A stretch of DNA of 64,000 bases from Ferrovibrio sp. MS7 (GTDB taxonomy: Bacteria; Pseudomonadota; Alphaproteobacteria; Ferrovibrionales; Ferrovibrionaceae), in contig NZ_JBBKBA010000001.1 of assembly GCF_038404985.1 (NCBI RefSeq), positions 586,001 to 650,000 of the forward strand, given 5' to 3'. The position numbers were made by a program, and so were the translations under genes. The notes below the pieces were generated by a model. It saw nothing but the letters and a program-made list of their open reading frames with translations. It was not told where the DNA came from and did not search any database. How positions within the stretch are numbered: the first letter of the stretch is position 1; every line of letters starts with the position of its first letter. This document shows positions 1 through 9,844 of this stretch, in pieces.

Positions 1-1
1 G

Positions 2-463
2 CCACAGCCGGTGCAGGAAATGTCAGCGCCAGCGCCAACACTGACGGAAGCCCCGCCGACCGCAGCTGTCACACCAGCAGCCCAGGCCGTAGCCCCGGCC
101 ACAGCCGAGCCGGTGCAAAATGCTCCCCCCGCTGCACCGCGTGACATCAAACCGCAAGAAGCGGCGCCGCCAGCTTCACCCTATAACGCCATCCTGCTGG
201 ATTGGCTGCGCCGCCACATGGAATACCCGCGCGCCGCAAGGCTGCGCCGGCAGCAGGGTGAGGTGCGCCTGAAGCTGGAACTGGATCGCGGCGGCAGGTT
301 GCTGGCGGCATCGCTCGCCACATCGAGCACCCACGCCATCCTGGATGAAGCGGCGCTGAGCATGGCGCAACGCGCTGCCCCCTATCCGCCGCCGCTCGAT
401 CTGCTGGGCCAACAGCGCAGCGTGGTGTTCATCGTGCCGTTGCGTTTCGAGCTGACACCTTAA
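2..463 (+). CDS. TonB-family energy transducer, C-terminal part (5' end outside window)
   Basis: The reading frame is open from the window edge, so the N-terminal membrane anchor is missing. What is visible is a long Pro/Ala-rich stretch of about 60 residues, as in the periplasm-spanning arm of TonB, followed by a TonB C-terminal domain of about 90 residues (YPRAARLRRQQGEVRLKLEL, then an AILDEAALSMAQ helix and a final beta strand). TonB proteins couple the inner-membrane proton gradient to outer-membrane receptors. A TonB-dependent receptor with a cobalamin riboswitch lies just to the right on the opposite strand, so a dedicated B12-uptake TonB is likely. The 3' end overlaps the convergent membrane-protein gene by about 35 bases. 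Confidence 0.8.
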   Translation, partial: PQPVQEMSAPAPTLTEAPPTAAVTPAAQAVAPATAEPVQNAPPAAPRDIKPQEAAPPASPYNAILLDWLRRHMEYPRAARLRRQQGEVRLKLELDRGGRLLAASLATSSTHAILDEAALSMAQRAAPYPPPLDLLGQQRSVVFIVPLRFELTP

Positions 464-956
464 CTGCCACCGCATCGGCAATGCCGAGCACGACGAGCAG
501 GACAGAGAAGCCAAGCACATTCGAGCGCAACACCTCGGCAATGATCGACCAGGTGAAAGCACCCTCGCCGCCCGGCAAGCCTAAGCCGAGCAAATACAAT
601 ATTGCCTGGTTGGCAATGAAAGCGGCGGTGAAACCCATCGCCAGCGCGAACCAGCGATCCGGGATGCGCCGCATCATTGCCCACGCCGCAAACAGCGCGG
701 CGAAAGCGGCAAGGCCGAGCGCGATGCCCCAGCCGATGCTTGTGGCATCGACCGGGTAATCGAGCAGGCCATAGCCGATGGCCTGGTTTGCCAACCAGGC
801 CAGCAGCAGGGTGAGCAGCGCCTCACGCGGTGCCAACCGCTGCGCCGCCACTACGGCCAGGGCCGCGAAAGGTGCGGCACAGGCCAGGGCCAGACTGAAC
901 AGCGTGGCGATGGTGGCGAAGCATGCGGCTTGCACGACGTTCTGGCGCTGCGTCAT
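429..956 (-). CDS. Small polytopic membrane protein linked to the B12 receptor
   Basis: This 175-residue protein has five or six hydrophobic segments and almost no soluble part. The ATG at 956 was chosen because it lies five bases after the stop codon of the TonB-dependent receptor; upstream codons in this frame only shadow the receptor. The two genes are probably co-transcribed under the cobalamin riboswitch. By size and topology it could be a substrate-binding S-component-like or BtuM-like inner-membrane cobalamin carrier. I do not recognise the family from sequence, and the only cysteines lie in the first third, so the BtuM comparison is weak. Confidence 0.65.
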   Translation of the reverse strand: MTQRQNVVQAACFATIATLFSLALACAAPFAALAVVAAQRLAPREALLTLLLAWLANQAIGYGLLDYPVDATSIGWGIALGLAAFAALFAAWAMMRRIPDRWFALAMGFTAAFIANQAILYLLGLGLPGGEGAFTWSIIAEVLRSNVLGFSVLLVVLGIADAVAVKVSARNATAR

Positions 957-960
957 AGCG

Positions 961-3090
961 TCAGAAGTCCAGGCTGACGCGGGCCATCGCGGTACGGCCC
1001 GGCTGCGGATAGGCATTGTAGGTACCGAACGTGGTCGCCGAGGCAATCGAGTAATCGTAGTACTCGCGATCCAGCAGATTCTGCACCGAGATTGCCCAGC
1101 GGGCACGGTCATAGAGCGTGCCGCCGAGCGTGACATCGACCAGGGCATAGGCCGGAATCTGCGGCTGGAAATTGGCGCGATCATTATCCATGCGGCGCGC
1201 ATCCACCAGCCGGCCGTCGATATCGAACCGCAGCCATTTCGGAATGATCTCCCAGCTCAGGCCGGCACTGCCGGTCCAGGGCGAAACCAGCGGCACGCGA
1301 TTGCCGGCAAAGCGGCCTTCACGGAATTCGGCATGAATATAGGACAGGCTGCCGCGCAGCTTCAGGTCCGGCAGGACGCGCCAGCCGCCCTGCAGTTCGA
1401 CGCCGCGCCGCCGCGTCGGGTCCAGGTTGATATTGGTGAAGCTGTTGCCATCGAAATAGATTTCGTCGTTCAACTCCATCCAATAGGCACTGACCCGGTA
1501 GTTCGCCGTGCCAATATCGCCATGCAGGCCAGCTTCGATATCATGCGAGGTCTGGGTTTTGAGATTGAACTGACCCGGCACGCCGAAAGCCGTGGTGACG
1601 ATACGTTCATCCAGCGTCGGATAGCGGAAGGATCGACCGATACGGGCAAACGGCACCACTTCCTTCGACAGGCGATGCTCGATACCAAGATGGTAGCTGT
1701 AATTGGTATCCGAACCATCGAACGGATTGGCCGCGGCTTCACCACCATAACCCGGCGCACCGGCATCCATGGCATCGCTGGCTGAGACCTTGGCACGCTG
1801 CACACGCATACCGGCGGCCAGATCGGTGTCGCGGGTCAGCGCAAAGGTTGCCTGACCATAAGCGGCATAGGTCTGCTGCTCGGCATTGTAGCGATGGATC
1901 GGGCGGTCGAAATCGTGGTTCTTGCGGTCGGAATTGTAGTCCGCGCTGTAGATATCCAGACCGCCGATCAGCGCCAGCTTGTGCCCCCAGATTTCCGGCT
2001 GCGCGGTGAGGCGCGGCGTGAATGAGAAGGTGGTCAGTTCGGTATCGACATAGGTATCGAAGGCGGTGCCGAAGGGGCTGATCTGGCTGGATTGCTGCGT
2101 CTTGCGCCGCACGCCGCCATCAATGATCAGTTCAGCGGTATCACCAAACTGCCGGGTGCCGCCCAGGGTCAGGTTGAGGCCCTGCTTGTTGGCGAAATCA
2201 TTCGGCGTGGTGGCGCCTTCGGGATCGCTGGCCATGAGATTGCTGGTCAGGGTGCGGCGCCGAGCGCCCGGCAGGCCAAGCTGCTGGTCGTCGGCGGCCA
2301 GGCTGACATAGGCGCCATAGCCATCGCCGTTGTAGCGTGCCTCACCCTGCAGGTTCTTCTGCAGCAGCTTGTTGTTGGCACGCCAGCCATCGGAATCGAT
2401 CCAGTTGCCATAGGCACTGAAGGCATAAGGCCCAATGCTCTGACGGCCATGTATCGCGGTTTCACGCTGCTGGAAGGAACCGATAGCGCCTTCGATGGTG
2501 AAAACATCGCGGCCCGGCAAGGCATCCCGGGTGACGATATTGATCACGCCACCGGACGCGCCATCGCCATAGAGCACACTGCCGCTGTTGCCACGGATCA
2601 CTTCAATACGCTCGATGCTGGCTTTCGGGATCGCCGTAAAGTCGATGCCGGCGAGATCGAGGTCATTCAGCCGGCGGCCATTGACCAATACCAGGGTGTT
2701 GGCCGAAGCGGTGGCACCAAAGCCGCGCATGTCGACCGTGTCGCGGGCACCGCGCACGCCACCAAACTGGCGCTGCACCTGAAGCCCGGCCTGGCGTTCC
2801 AGTACATCCTGCAGCGTATCGCCGGGGCTGCGCTGGATTTCGTCATACGGAATCACCGTGGTGGAAGCGCCGGTGATGCCATCGCCCAGGCGGCTGGCCG
2901 TCACCGTCACCGGCGGCAATTCGGTTGGTGCCACACTGGTGCTCGGCGCCTGCGCCAGCATAGTGGCCTGCGCCACCTCCTGTGCCAGCGCCAAGGACGG
3001 CGCCAGCAGGGCGGTTGCCAGTAGGGGAGTTGCCAGTAGGGGAGTTGATAGCGTGAGGACGAGAGAGAGAGAAGAGGCCTGATTCGGCAT
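961..3090 (-). CDS. TonB-dependent outer-membrane receptor, probable cobalamin receptor (BtuB-like)
   Basis: The protein has 709 residues: a signal peptide ending near ALAQ, a TonB-box-like stretch (PPVTVTASRL), a plug domain (DTLQDVLERQAGL, RGFG, IERIEVIRGNSGSVLYGDGA with GGVINIVT) and a beta-barrel ending in the classic C-terminal phenylalanine (VSLDF). The ATG at 3090 follows GGAG by six bases; a TTG four codons earlier is less likely. The 5' leader contains a cobalamin riboswitch, so the substrate is probably vitamin B12 or another corrinoid. The signal peptide carries a short tandem repeat (LLATPLLAT). The downstream neighbour is a small membrane protein five bases away. Confidence 0.88.
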   Translation of the reverse strand: MPNQASSLSLVLTLSTPLLATPLLATALLAPSLALAQEVAQATMLAQAPSTSVAPTELPPVTVTASRLGDGITGASTTVIPYDEIQRSPGDTLQDVLERQAGLQVQRQFGGVRGARDTVDMRGFGATASANTLVLVNGRRLNDLDLAGIDFTAIPKASIERIEVIRGNSGSVLYGDGASGGVINIVTRDALPGRDVFTIEGAIGSFQQRETAIHGRQSIGPYAFSAYGNWIDSDGWRANNKLLQKNLQGEARYNGDGYGAYVSLAADDQQLGLPGARRRTLTSNLMASDPEGATTPNDFANKQGLNLTLGGTRQFGDTAELIIDGGVRRKTQQSSQISPFGTAFDTYVDTELTTFSFTPRLTAQPEIWGHKLALIGGLDIYSADYNSDRKNHDFDRPIHRYNAEQQTYAAYGQATFALTRDTDLAAGMRVQRAKVSASDAMDAGAPGYGGEAAANPFDGSDTNYSYHLGIEHRLSKEVVPFARIGRSFRYPTLDERIVTTAFGVPGQFNLKTQTSHDIEAGLHGDIGTANYRVSAYWMELNDEIYFDGNSFTNINLDPTRRRGVELQGGWRVLPDLKLRGSLSYIHAEFREGRFAGNRVPLVSPWTGSAGLSWEIIPKWLRFDIDGRLVDARRMDNDRANFQPQIPAYALVDVTLGGTLYDRARWAISVQNLLDREYYDYSIASATTFGTYNAYPQPGRTAMARVSLDF

Positions 3091-3157
3091 CGCATGCTCC
3101 AAGGCAAGGCCCCAGGCTGATGCCCGGGACCCGAGGTGAGACCGATCCGGCCTGTCC

Positions 3158-3175
3158 CGCTTGAAATTTCAAGCG
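3158..3175. repeat. 18-bp perfect palindrome in the receptor leader
   Basis: The sequence cgcttgaaatttcaagcg reads the same on both strands. It lies between the riboswitch and the receptor start codon. It could be a regulator site, or a stem that takes part in riboswitch read-out. It has no T-run after it, so it is not a simple terminator. Confidence 0.45.
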
Positions 3176-3244
3176 AACTCAAGCCGGACTGACGATGTCA
3201 CCGCTGCGAAGCCGCTCCGTATGGTACTCCCGCCCATCGGTTGG

Positions 3245-3455
3245 GTGACGTTGCCGGCAGGTCTCCTGGCTCGCGACATCATCGCCCGTTGCGTCCGGCC
3301 TTCCCGGTTTCCCAGTGACCATAGTGGACGCGGACTCGTCGCTCACAGTTGCGGGAGCAGCCTCGGATCGGGTGGCTGGGTTAAGGCCCAGACGCCGTAC
3401 CGTGTTCCCTCTTGCCTCCATGGCGGATGCCATGGAACCGACACAGGCGGCGATC
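3245..3455 (-). promoter_or_regulatory. Cobalamin (AdoCbl) riboswitch
   Basis: Read on the minus strand, the leader of the receptor gene contains AGCCAGGAGACCTGCC at 3271-3256, which is the B12 box. Upstream of it are other expected parts in the right order: GGGAACACGGT, then a stem carrying CCCGCAACTGTGAGCG, then CACTGGGAAACCGGGAAGG and GATGATG just before the B12 box. Such riboswitches shut off uptake genes when adenosylcobalamin is abundant. The element ends about 155 bases before the receptor start. Outer borders are approximate. Confidence 0.93.
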
Positions 3456-3542
3456 ATACCCGGGAATGTGATCCCGTCAATTGGCTGACGGGGTGGCTGT
3501 AACCCGCCATAGTGGCGCCATTCTCCCGTCTTTGAGGCCACC

Positions 3543-5270
3543 ATGCGCAATGTCAAAGCCTTCGCCCATGATTTCTGGGCGCTTGCCAAGCCCTACTGGA
3601 CCCATTCCGACGAAAAGCTGATCGCCTATGGCCTGCTGGCAGCGGTGGTGGTGCTGAACCTGGCCTCCGTCGGCCTCAATGTCTGGTTCAATTTCTGGTA
3701 CAACAGCTTCTACAATTCGATCCAGGAGAAGGACTTCGAGTCCTTCAAGACGCTGCTGTTGCAATTCAGCCTGGTGGCGGTGGCGTTCATCGTCGTCGCC
3801 GTGTACCAGCTCTATCTCGGCCAGATGCTGCAAGTCCGCTGGCGCCGCTGGCTCACCGAGAAATGGCTGGGGCAATGGCTGGATGGCCCGCGCTTCTACC
3901 ATATGCAGCTTTTTGGCCTCGGCACCGACAACCCCGACCAGCGGCTGGCCGAAGACCTCAAGCTGTTCACCAGCTATTCGCTGAACCTGACGCTGGGCCT
4001 GCTCTCCGCCGTCGTCACGCTGTTCTCCTTCCTGCATATCCTGTGGCAGCTTTCGGGCGAGTTCTCGTTCCAGCTCGGCGACAGCGAGATCCAGATTCCG
4101 GGCTACATGGTGTGGGTGGCTTTGGTCTATGCCATTGCCGGCACCTGGGCCACCGACAAGATCGGCCGGCCACTGGTGAAGATGAATTTCACCCAGCAAC
4201 GCTATGAAGCGGATTTCCGCTTCCACCTGATCCGCCTGCGCGAGAATGCCGAAGGCGTGGCGCTGCAGCGCGGCGCCGCTGTGGAGAAGCGCGACCTGCT
4301 CGGCCGCTTCGGCCTGGTGGTGGAGAATTTCCTCGCCATCATGCGCAAGCAGAAGCAGCTCACCTGGTTCACCGCCGGCTATGCCCAGGCGGCGGTGGTG
4401 TTTCCCTTCATCGTCGGGGCGCCGAAATATTTCCAGGGCAGCCTGGCGCTCGGCGGCCTGATGCAGACCGTCTCGGCTTTCGGCCAGGTGCAGACGGCGC
4501 TGAGCTACATCATCTCCTCCTATACCGAGATCGCCGAATGGCGCGCGGTGATCAGTCGCCTCACTGGCTTCCGCGATGGCGTCGAGGAAGCCGCCAGGAT
4601 GGAGGCCGAGAGCGGCATCGTGTTGCAGCCGGCAAATAGCCTTGCGGTGGCGCGGCTGAGCGTCAACAAGCCCGATGGCAGCGTGCTGGCGCGGGTGGAA
4701 AACCTGGATGTCGCGCCGGGCGAAAGCCTGCTGTTGCAAGGCAAGTCGGGCAGCGGCAAGAGCACCTTGCTGCGCGCGCTGGCCGGGCTGTGGCCGTTCG
4801 GACTTGGCGAGATCAAACGCGCCCCTGATGACGACTGCCTGTTCCTGCCGCAGAAGCCGTATCTGCCGGTCGCGTCGTTGCGCGCCGCCTTGGCCTATCC
4901 GAAACCGGCCGAGACTTTCAGCGATGCGGAATTGCGTGCCGCCTTGCAGGCGCTGGACCTTGAGGCTTTAAGCGATCAGCTCGACCGCGAAGCGAACTGG
5001 GCGCAGCATCTTTCGGGCGGCGAGCAGCAACGCGTGCAGTTGGCCCGTGCCCTGCTGCACAAGCCGAAATGGCTGTTCCTCGATGAAGCCACCGCAGCAC
5101 TTGATCCGGCCAGCGAGGCCAGGGCGCTGGAGGCGCTGCGCCAGGCCCTGCCCGGCACCGCGATTGTCAGCATTGGCCACCGCGAGGCTTTGGCCGCCTT
5201 CCATCGCCGCCGCCTGGCACTGGAACGCAGCGAGCCGCAGGAACCGGCTAGGCTGATCGCCGTGACTTGA
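3543..5270 (+). CDS. SbmA/BacA-like ABC transporter (fused permease and ATPase)
   Basis: A 575-residue fusion. The N-terminal half has about six membrane helices of the SbmA/BacA type (VWFNFWYNSFYNSIQEKD near residues 47-64). The C-terminal half is an ATPase: Walker A GKSGSGKST near residue 400, signature LSGGEQQR, Walker B WLFLDEATAALD. The family (YddA, BacA, Mycobacterium Rv1819c) imports hydrophilic solutes; Rv1819c is known to take up cobalamin. The gene is divergent from the cobalamin riboswitch and receptor, so inner-membrane B12 import is a good guess, though peptide or other uptake is possible. The riboswitch itself lies on the other strand and does not control this gene. Confidence 0.88.
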   Translation: MRNVKAFAHDFWALAKPYWTHSDEKLIAYGLLAAVVVLNLASVGLNVWFNFWYNSFYNSIQEKDFESFKTLLLQFSLVAVAFIVVAVYQLYLGQMLQVRWRRWLTEKWLGQWLDGPRFYHMQLFGLGTDNPDQRLAEDLKLFTSYSLNLTLGLLSAVVTLFSFLHILWQLSGEFSFQLGDSEIQIPGYMVWVALVYAIAGTWATDKIGRPLVKMNFTQQRYEADFRFHLIRLRENAEGVALQRGAAVEKRDLLGRFGLVVENFLAIMRKQKQLTWFTAGYAQAAVVFPFIVGAPKYFQGSLALGGLMQTVSAFGQVQTALSYIISSYTEIAEWRAVISRLTGFRDGVEEAARMEAESGIVLQPANSLAVARLSVNKPDGSVLARVENLDVAPGESLLLQGKSGSGKSTLLRALAGLWPFGLGEIKRAPDDDCLFLPQKPYLPVASLRAALAYPKPAETFSDAELRAALQALDLEALSDQLDREANWAQHLSGGEQQRVQLARALLHKPKWLFLDEATAALDPASEARALEALRQALPGTAIVSIGHREALAAFHRRRLALERSEPQEPARLIAVT

Positions 5271-5284
5271 GGCATGATGGCGCC

Positions 5285-6142
5285 ATGCAGATGGTGGCGC
5301 ATGAATCCGAACTCGGCTCCTGGTGCATGGCATTCGCCGCACCGGCACCGGCACTTGCCGGCGTCGTCGAGCAGTATGTCGGCTACAGCGAAAGCGGCAC
5401 GGCTTTCCTCTCTCGCCGCGAGATGCCCGGCACCAGCCTGGTGCTGATCATCAATCTCGGCGCACCGCTGCAGATCGTCGACACGCTGGGGCAGCGTTTC
5501 CGCTTCGGCAGCGGTGAGGGCTTCGGCGCGGGTTTAAGCGACTCCTACGCCACGTCCGAAACCGGCGGTGCGCAGCAGGGCGTGCAGGTCTTGTTCACGC
5601 CGCTGGGTGCACGGCGGCTGTTCGGTCTGCCGCTGGGCGCTTTGTTCAACCGTGTGGTGCGGCTGGAAGACCTGTTCGGCCATGCTGCCGGCGAACTGGC
5701 GGAAAGGTTGCTGGAAACGAATGACTGGACGGCGCGTTTCGCCCTGCTGGATGCGGCGCTGCTGCAACGCCTGGCGCCGCAGCGGCGCGAGGCCCTGCTC
5801 GCCGCCCATGCCTGGCAGCGGCTCGGCGCCAGCCAGGGCCGTATCGCGATCCACGATCTTGCTTCGGCACTCGATTGCAGCCGCAAGCATCTGGCCCAGG
5901 TCTTCCACGAACAGATCGGCCTGACGCCAAAAACCAGCGCGCGGCTGTTCCGCTTCCGCCATGCCCTGAGCCTGCTCGATGCCGCCTCTGCGACAATCGA
6001 CTGGAGCGGCATTGCCCTGGATGCCGGCTATTACGACCAGGCGCATCTGATCCGCGATTTCCGCGCCTTCAGCGGCAGCGCGCCGACCGAGTTCCTGACC
6101 CGCCGGCTGCCCGACAATGGTGGCTATAGCGGCGAGCGGTAA
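5285..6142 (+). CDS. AraC-family transcriptional regulator
   Basis: A 285-residue protein with an N-terminal sensing region of about 170 residues and a C-terminal double helix-turn-helix (IHDLASALDCSRKHLAQVF and IALDAGYYDQAHLIRDFRAF). The second motif is the AraC signature. The ATG at 5285 was chosen; an in-frame TTG at 5267 would overlap the stop of the preceding ABC gene. A VOC-family gene follows after 66 bases. AraC regulator and glyoxalase-like protein pairs are common, so it probably controls that gene. The inducer is unknown. Confidence 0.88.
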   Translation: MQMVAHESELGSWCMAFAAPAPALAGVVEQYVGYSESGTAFLSRREMPGTSLVLIINLGAPLQIVDTLGQRFRFGSGEGFGAGLSDSYATSETGGAQQGVQVLFTPLGARRLFGLPLGALFNRVVRLEDLFGHAAGELAERLLETNDWTARFALLDAALLQRLAPQRREALLAAHAWQRLGASQGRIAIHDLASALDCSRKHLAQVFHEQIGLTPKTSARLFRFRHALSLLDAASATIDWSGIALDAGYYDQAHLIRDFRAFSGSAPTEFLTRRLPDNGGYSGER

Positions 6143-6208
6143 CATTTATCCAAGACGCCGGACCGCCTGGCGGCTAGCGTGGCTCCATCATCCTCACGGA
6201 GACCATTG

Positions 6209-6616
6209 ATGACCACGCCCCCTTCGATCTTCCCCTATCTGCGCTACCGCGATGCCAAGGCCGCCATCGCCTGGCTGCAGGCGGCTTTCGGCTTCCGCGT
6301 GGCGCTGGAAGTGCCGGGCGGCAATGGCGGCATCGCTCATGCCGAATTGCAGCTCGGCAACGGCATGGTGATGCTGGGCGACCAGCCGAGCGCGGGACTC
6401 GACATGCAGCCTGCAGGCCCGGGCGGCAACAGCCAGGGCGTCTATATCGTGGTGGCGGATGTGGACGCGGTATATGCCAAGGCCAAGGCGGCCGGGGCGC
6501 GCATGGTGATCGAACTGCATGACACCGATTACGGCTCGCGCGACTTTTCCTGCCGCGACCCGGAAGGCCAGCTGTGGAGCATCGGCAGCTACCAGCCGCC
6601 GATGCTCGCAGATTAG
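6209..6616 (+). CDS. VOC-family (glyoxalase/bleomycin resistance-like, PhnB-type) protein
   Basis: A 135-residue protein with the paired beta-alpha-beta-beta-beta units of the VOC fold: YLRYRDAKAAIAWLQAAFGF at the start and the closing DYGSRDFSCRDPEGQLWSIG. Members bind a metal and act as glyoxalases, dioxygenases or drug-binding proteins; the substrate here cannot be read from the sequence. The start at 6209 follows a CGGAGACC stretch. It is likely co-regulated with the AraC gene upstream. Its 3' end faces htpX, with only three bases between the two stop codons. Confidence 0.85.
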   Translation: MTTPPSIFPYLRYRDAKAAIAWLQAAFGFRVALEVPGGNGGIAHAELQLGNGMVMLGDQPSAGLDMQPAGPGGNSQGVYIVVADVDAVYAKAKAAGARMVIELHDTDYGSRDFSCRDPEGQLWSIGSYQPPMLAD

Positions 6617-6619
6617 GAT

Positions 6620-7654
6620 TTATTGACCCCAGGGATTACGGCGGCGCCCGCCGCTGGAGGGCACCGAACCTCCAGATGACGCCATGCCGCCCGAGGCGGT
6701 GGGACGGCTGCTGCTGCCACCCTGCTTCGGCACGCCACCCCAGCCGGCGGGCTGGGTGCGCGCTGCCGGCGCTGCGCTGCGCGCCATCGACACCTGGCGG
6801 CTGAAGCCACCATTCATGCCAAGTTCACGCAAGGCGGCAACGCGGTTCTCGGTGCTCGGATGGGTCGAGAACAGGTTGTCCATGCGCTGTCCGCTCAGCG
6901 GGTTGACGATGAACAGATGCGCCGTCGCCGGGTTGCCCTCGGCCTGGTGGTTCTCGATCCGCTCGGCGCCATGGGTGATGCGCACCAGCGCGGAAGCCAG
7001 ACCTTCCGGGTTGCCGGAAATCTGCGCGCCCATGCGGTCGGCGGCATATTCGCGGCTGCGGCTGATCGCCATCTGCACCAGGGTGGCAGCCAAAGGCGCC
7101 AGGATCATCACCAGCAGGCTGCCGATGATGCCCATGCCGCGGTTTTCGCCATCGCGGTTGCCGCCGAAGAACATGGCGAAATTCGCCAGCATGCCGACAG
7201 CGCCGGCCAGCGTCGCGGTGATGGTCATGATCAGCGTGTCGCGGTTCTTCACATGCGCCAGTTCATGCGCCATCACGCCGGCGATTTCCTCGCGGCTCAG
7301 CATGTTGAGCAGGCCGGTGGTGGCGGCCACGGCGGCATTTTCCGGGTTGCGGCCAGTGGCAAAGGCGTTCGGCTGCTCGCTGTCGATAATGTAGACGCGC
7401 GGCATCGGCAGCTCGGCACGCTGCGCCAGTTCGGCCACCAGATGGTAGAAATTCGGCGCCTCATGTGGCCCGACCTCGCGGGCGCCATACATGGACAGCA
7501 CCATCTTGTCGCTGTTCCAGTAGGCGAACAGGTTCATGGCACAGGCGAGGCCGAAAGCGATCAGCATGCCGATCTCGCCACCCACCAGGAAGCCGACACC
7601 GACGAACAGGCCGGTCATCGCCGCCAGCAGGATCGCCGTCTTGAGGTAATTCAT
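6620..7654 (-). CDS. htpX: HtpX-family membrane zinc metalloprotease
   Basis: A 344-residue protein with two N-terminal membrane helices, the zinc motif HELAH near residue 130, two further hydrophobic segments, and the downstream [18 protein letters not shown] helix that supplies the third zinc ligand. The last 60 residues are Gly/Ser/Pro-rich and end in RRRNPWGQ, a low-complexity tail seen in alphaproteobacterial HtpX. HtpX degrades damaged inner-membrane proteins together with FtsH. The ATG at 7654 is preceded by GGAGGAGAAAG. It is divergent from the SDHAF4-like gene. Confidence 0.94.
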   Translation of the reverse strand: MNYLKTAILLAAMTGLFVGVGFLVGGEIGMLIAFGLACAMNLFAYWNSDKMVLSMYGAREVGPHEAPNFYHLVAELAQRAELPMPRVYIIDSEQPNAFATGRNPENAAVAATTGLLNMLSREEIAGVMAHELAHVKNRDTLIMTITATLAGAVGMLANFAMFFGGNRDGENRGMGIIGSLLVMILAPLAATLVQMAISRSREYAADRMGAQISGNPEGLASALVRITHGAERIENHQAEGNPATAHLFIVNPLSGQRMDNLFSTHPSTENRVAALRELGMNGGFSRQVSMARSAAPAARTQPAGWGGVPKQGGSSSRPTASGGMASSGGSVPSSGGRRRNPWGQ

Positions 7655-7743
7655 CTTTCTCCTCCGCAGCGGCCGGCCGCTTGGCAGCCCGGCTCGCAGC
7701 GATATATGTAGGGTGTGCCACCGCCGCCGCAAGGGACAAGCCG

Positions 7744-7953
7744 ATGACTGCCGATCACTCTGGAAACCAGCCCAAGACCCCTACCGGCAAACCGACCAAT
7801 ATTGCCGCCCTGCCCGCCTCGGCACGGCCGAAAATGCCGGAAAAGCCCGCCATCGTGCAGAGCCAGCCGCCCGGCGAAGTGGATGGCCCCAAGGGCCCGG
7901 AACCGACCCGCTATGGCGACTGGGAACGCAAGGGCATCGCCAGCGACTTCTGA
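7744..7953 (+). CDS. DUF1674 / SDHAF4-type succinate dehydrogenase assembly factor
   Basis: A 69-residue protein whose C-terminus ([19 protein letters not shown]) is the hallmark of the DUF1674/SDHAF4 family. In mitochondria SDHAF4 binds flavinylated SdhA and helps it join the iron-sulfur subunit. The N-terminal 40 residues are Pro/Lys-rich and probably disordered. The ATG at 7744 gives the usual short length; the frame stays open further upstream but codes only low-complexity sequence. No sdh genes are in the window. Confidence 0.85.
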   Translation: MTADHSGNQPKTPTGKPTNIAALPASARPKMPEKPAIVQSQPPGEVDGPKGPEPTRYGDWERKGIASDF

Positions 7954-8024
7954 ATGGCAGACAGGTGAGCGGCAGACAGGATTTCTAGTCTTGTTCTCCT
8001 TTTTCGACCTGATAGACTTTTGCC

Positions 8025-8279
8025 ATGAGCGAGCAGCCTGACAATCTTGTGGTGGTCTACCTCCGCCGGATGGACGAGAAACTCGACCGTCTGTCTGATT
8101 CCGTGGGCGAATTGCGTGACCGCGTCGGGCAGCTAGAAGTCAAGTTCAGCCATCTGGATGTGCGCTTCGGGCATACGGAAGTAGCTGTTGCGGGCCTTTC
8201 GGTACGTATGGATCGCATCGAAGATCGCCTCGAGCGTATCGAGCGCCGCCTGGACCTGGCCGAGGCGCCAGCCCTCTGA
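8025..8279 (+). CDS. Small coiled-coil protein
   Basis: An 84-residue protein that is nearly all heptad repeat: [20 protein letters not shown] through [19 protein letters not shown]. No catalytic motif or membrane segment is seen. Similar short coiled-coil proteins are common in Alphaproteobacteria, sometimes beside toxin or regulator genes, but nothing here points to such a partner. It lies 97 bases upstream of argG on the same strand. The function is unknown. Confidence 0.65.
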   Translation: MSEQPDNLVVVYLRRMDEKLDRLSDSVGELRDRVGQLEVKFSHLDVRFGHTEVAVAGLSVRMDRIEDRLERIERRLDLAEAPAL

Positions 8280-8376
8280 TCCCCCTGCCGCCGAGCTTTC
8301 ATCCCACCCTTGCAAGGCTGGGCGCGATGCCTATACTCGCGCCGATTTTTCGGCCTTTTCCTGGGAGTTTGGTGCG

Positions 8377-9591
<1,215 letters not shown>

Positions 9592-9610
9592 TACCGATAC
9601 CTATATAGCC

Positions 9611-9638
9611 GTCATACCCCGCGCAGGCGGGGTATGAC
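9611..9638. repeat. REP-like hairpin downstream of argG
   Basis: Perfect 12-bp arms (gtcataccccgc and its complement) surround a four-base loop. It belongs to the same palindrome family as the elements at 11091, 56136 and 59554. It sits between argG and the queG remnant and may act as a bidirectional transcription stop. A related copy follows intact queG. Confidence 0.75.
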
Positions 9639-9644
9639 GAAAAC

Positions 9645-9760
9645 TCATTCGAGTTCGCTTAGCACCGCCGCGCCCCGTTCGAGGGCGCGGCGTTTTGCTG
9701 TGTAGCCCCTGAAATCCACCGCCGGCATCAGTTGCCTCAACGCCCAGATAGCAAGCATCA
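9645..9760 (-). pseudogene. Remnant of the 3' end of queG (duplicated fragment)
   Basis: On the minus strand this stretch translates, in one frame and without a stop, as a C-terminal QueG tail: it includes IWALRQLMPAVDFRGYTAKR and ends in VLSELE plus stop, matching the real QueG end (AWALKQLMPAAEFSAYAAKR ... VLSELE) at 11126-11240. Similarity continues past the stop codon into the downstream hairpin. No start or upstream part of queG is present, so it cannot make a working enzyme. The two copies differ at many positions, so the duplication is old, or the left copy came from a relative. Confidence 0.85.
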
Positions 9761-9844
9761 GGCGACTACGCCAAACTCTCTATTCAACGAATGTATATCT
9801 GACATACTTGAAACCGGAGCATATGCTTCAGGATAGGAAATAAC

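Noticed and set aside
429-956. Confident BtuM assignment
   Set aside because: Size and context fit, but the conserved cysteine position of BtuM is not recognisable, so only a general description is given.
3179-3589. 136-codon minus-strand frame over the receptor leader
   Set aside because: It covers the cobalamin riboswitch, runs through its conserved boxes and has no protein character.
8188-8376. Longer N-terminus for ArgG
   Set aside because: The extra 63 codons shadow the coiled-coil gene and are not found in ArgG proteins; the ATG at 8377 fits the family.
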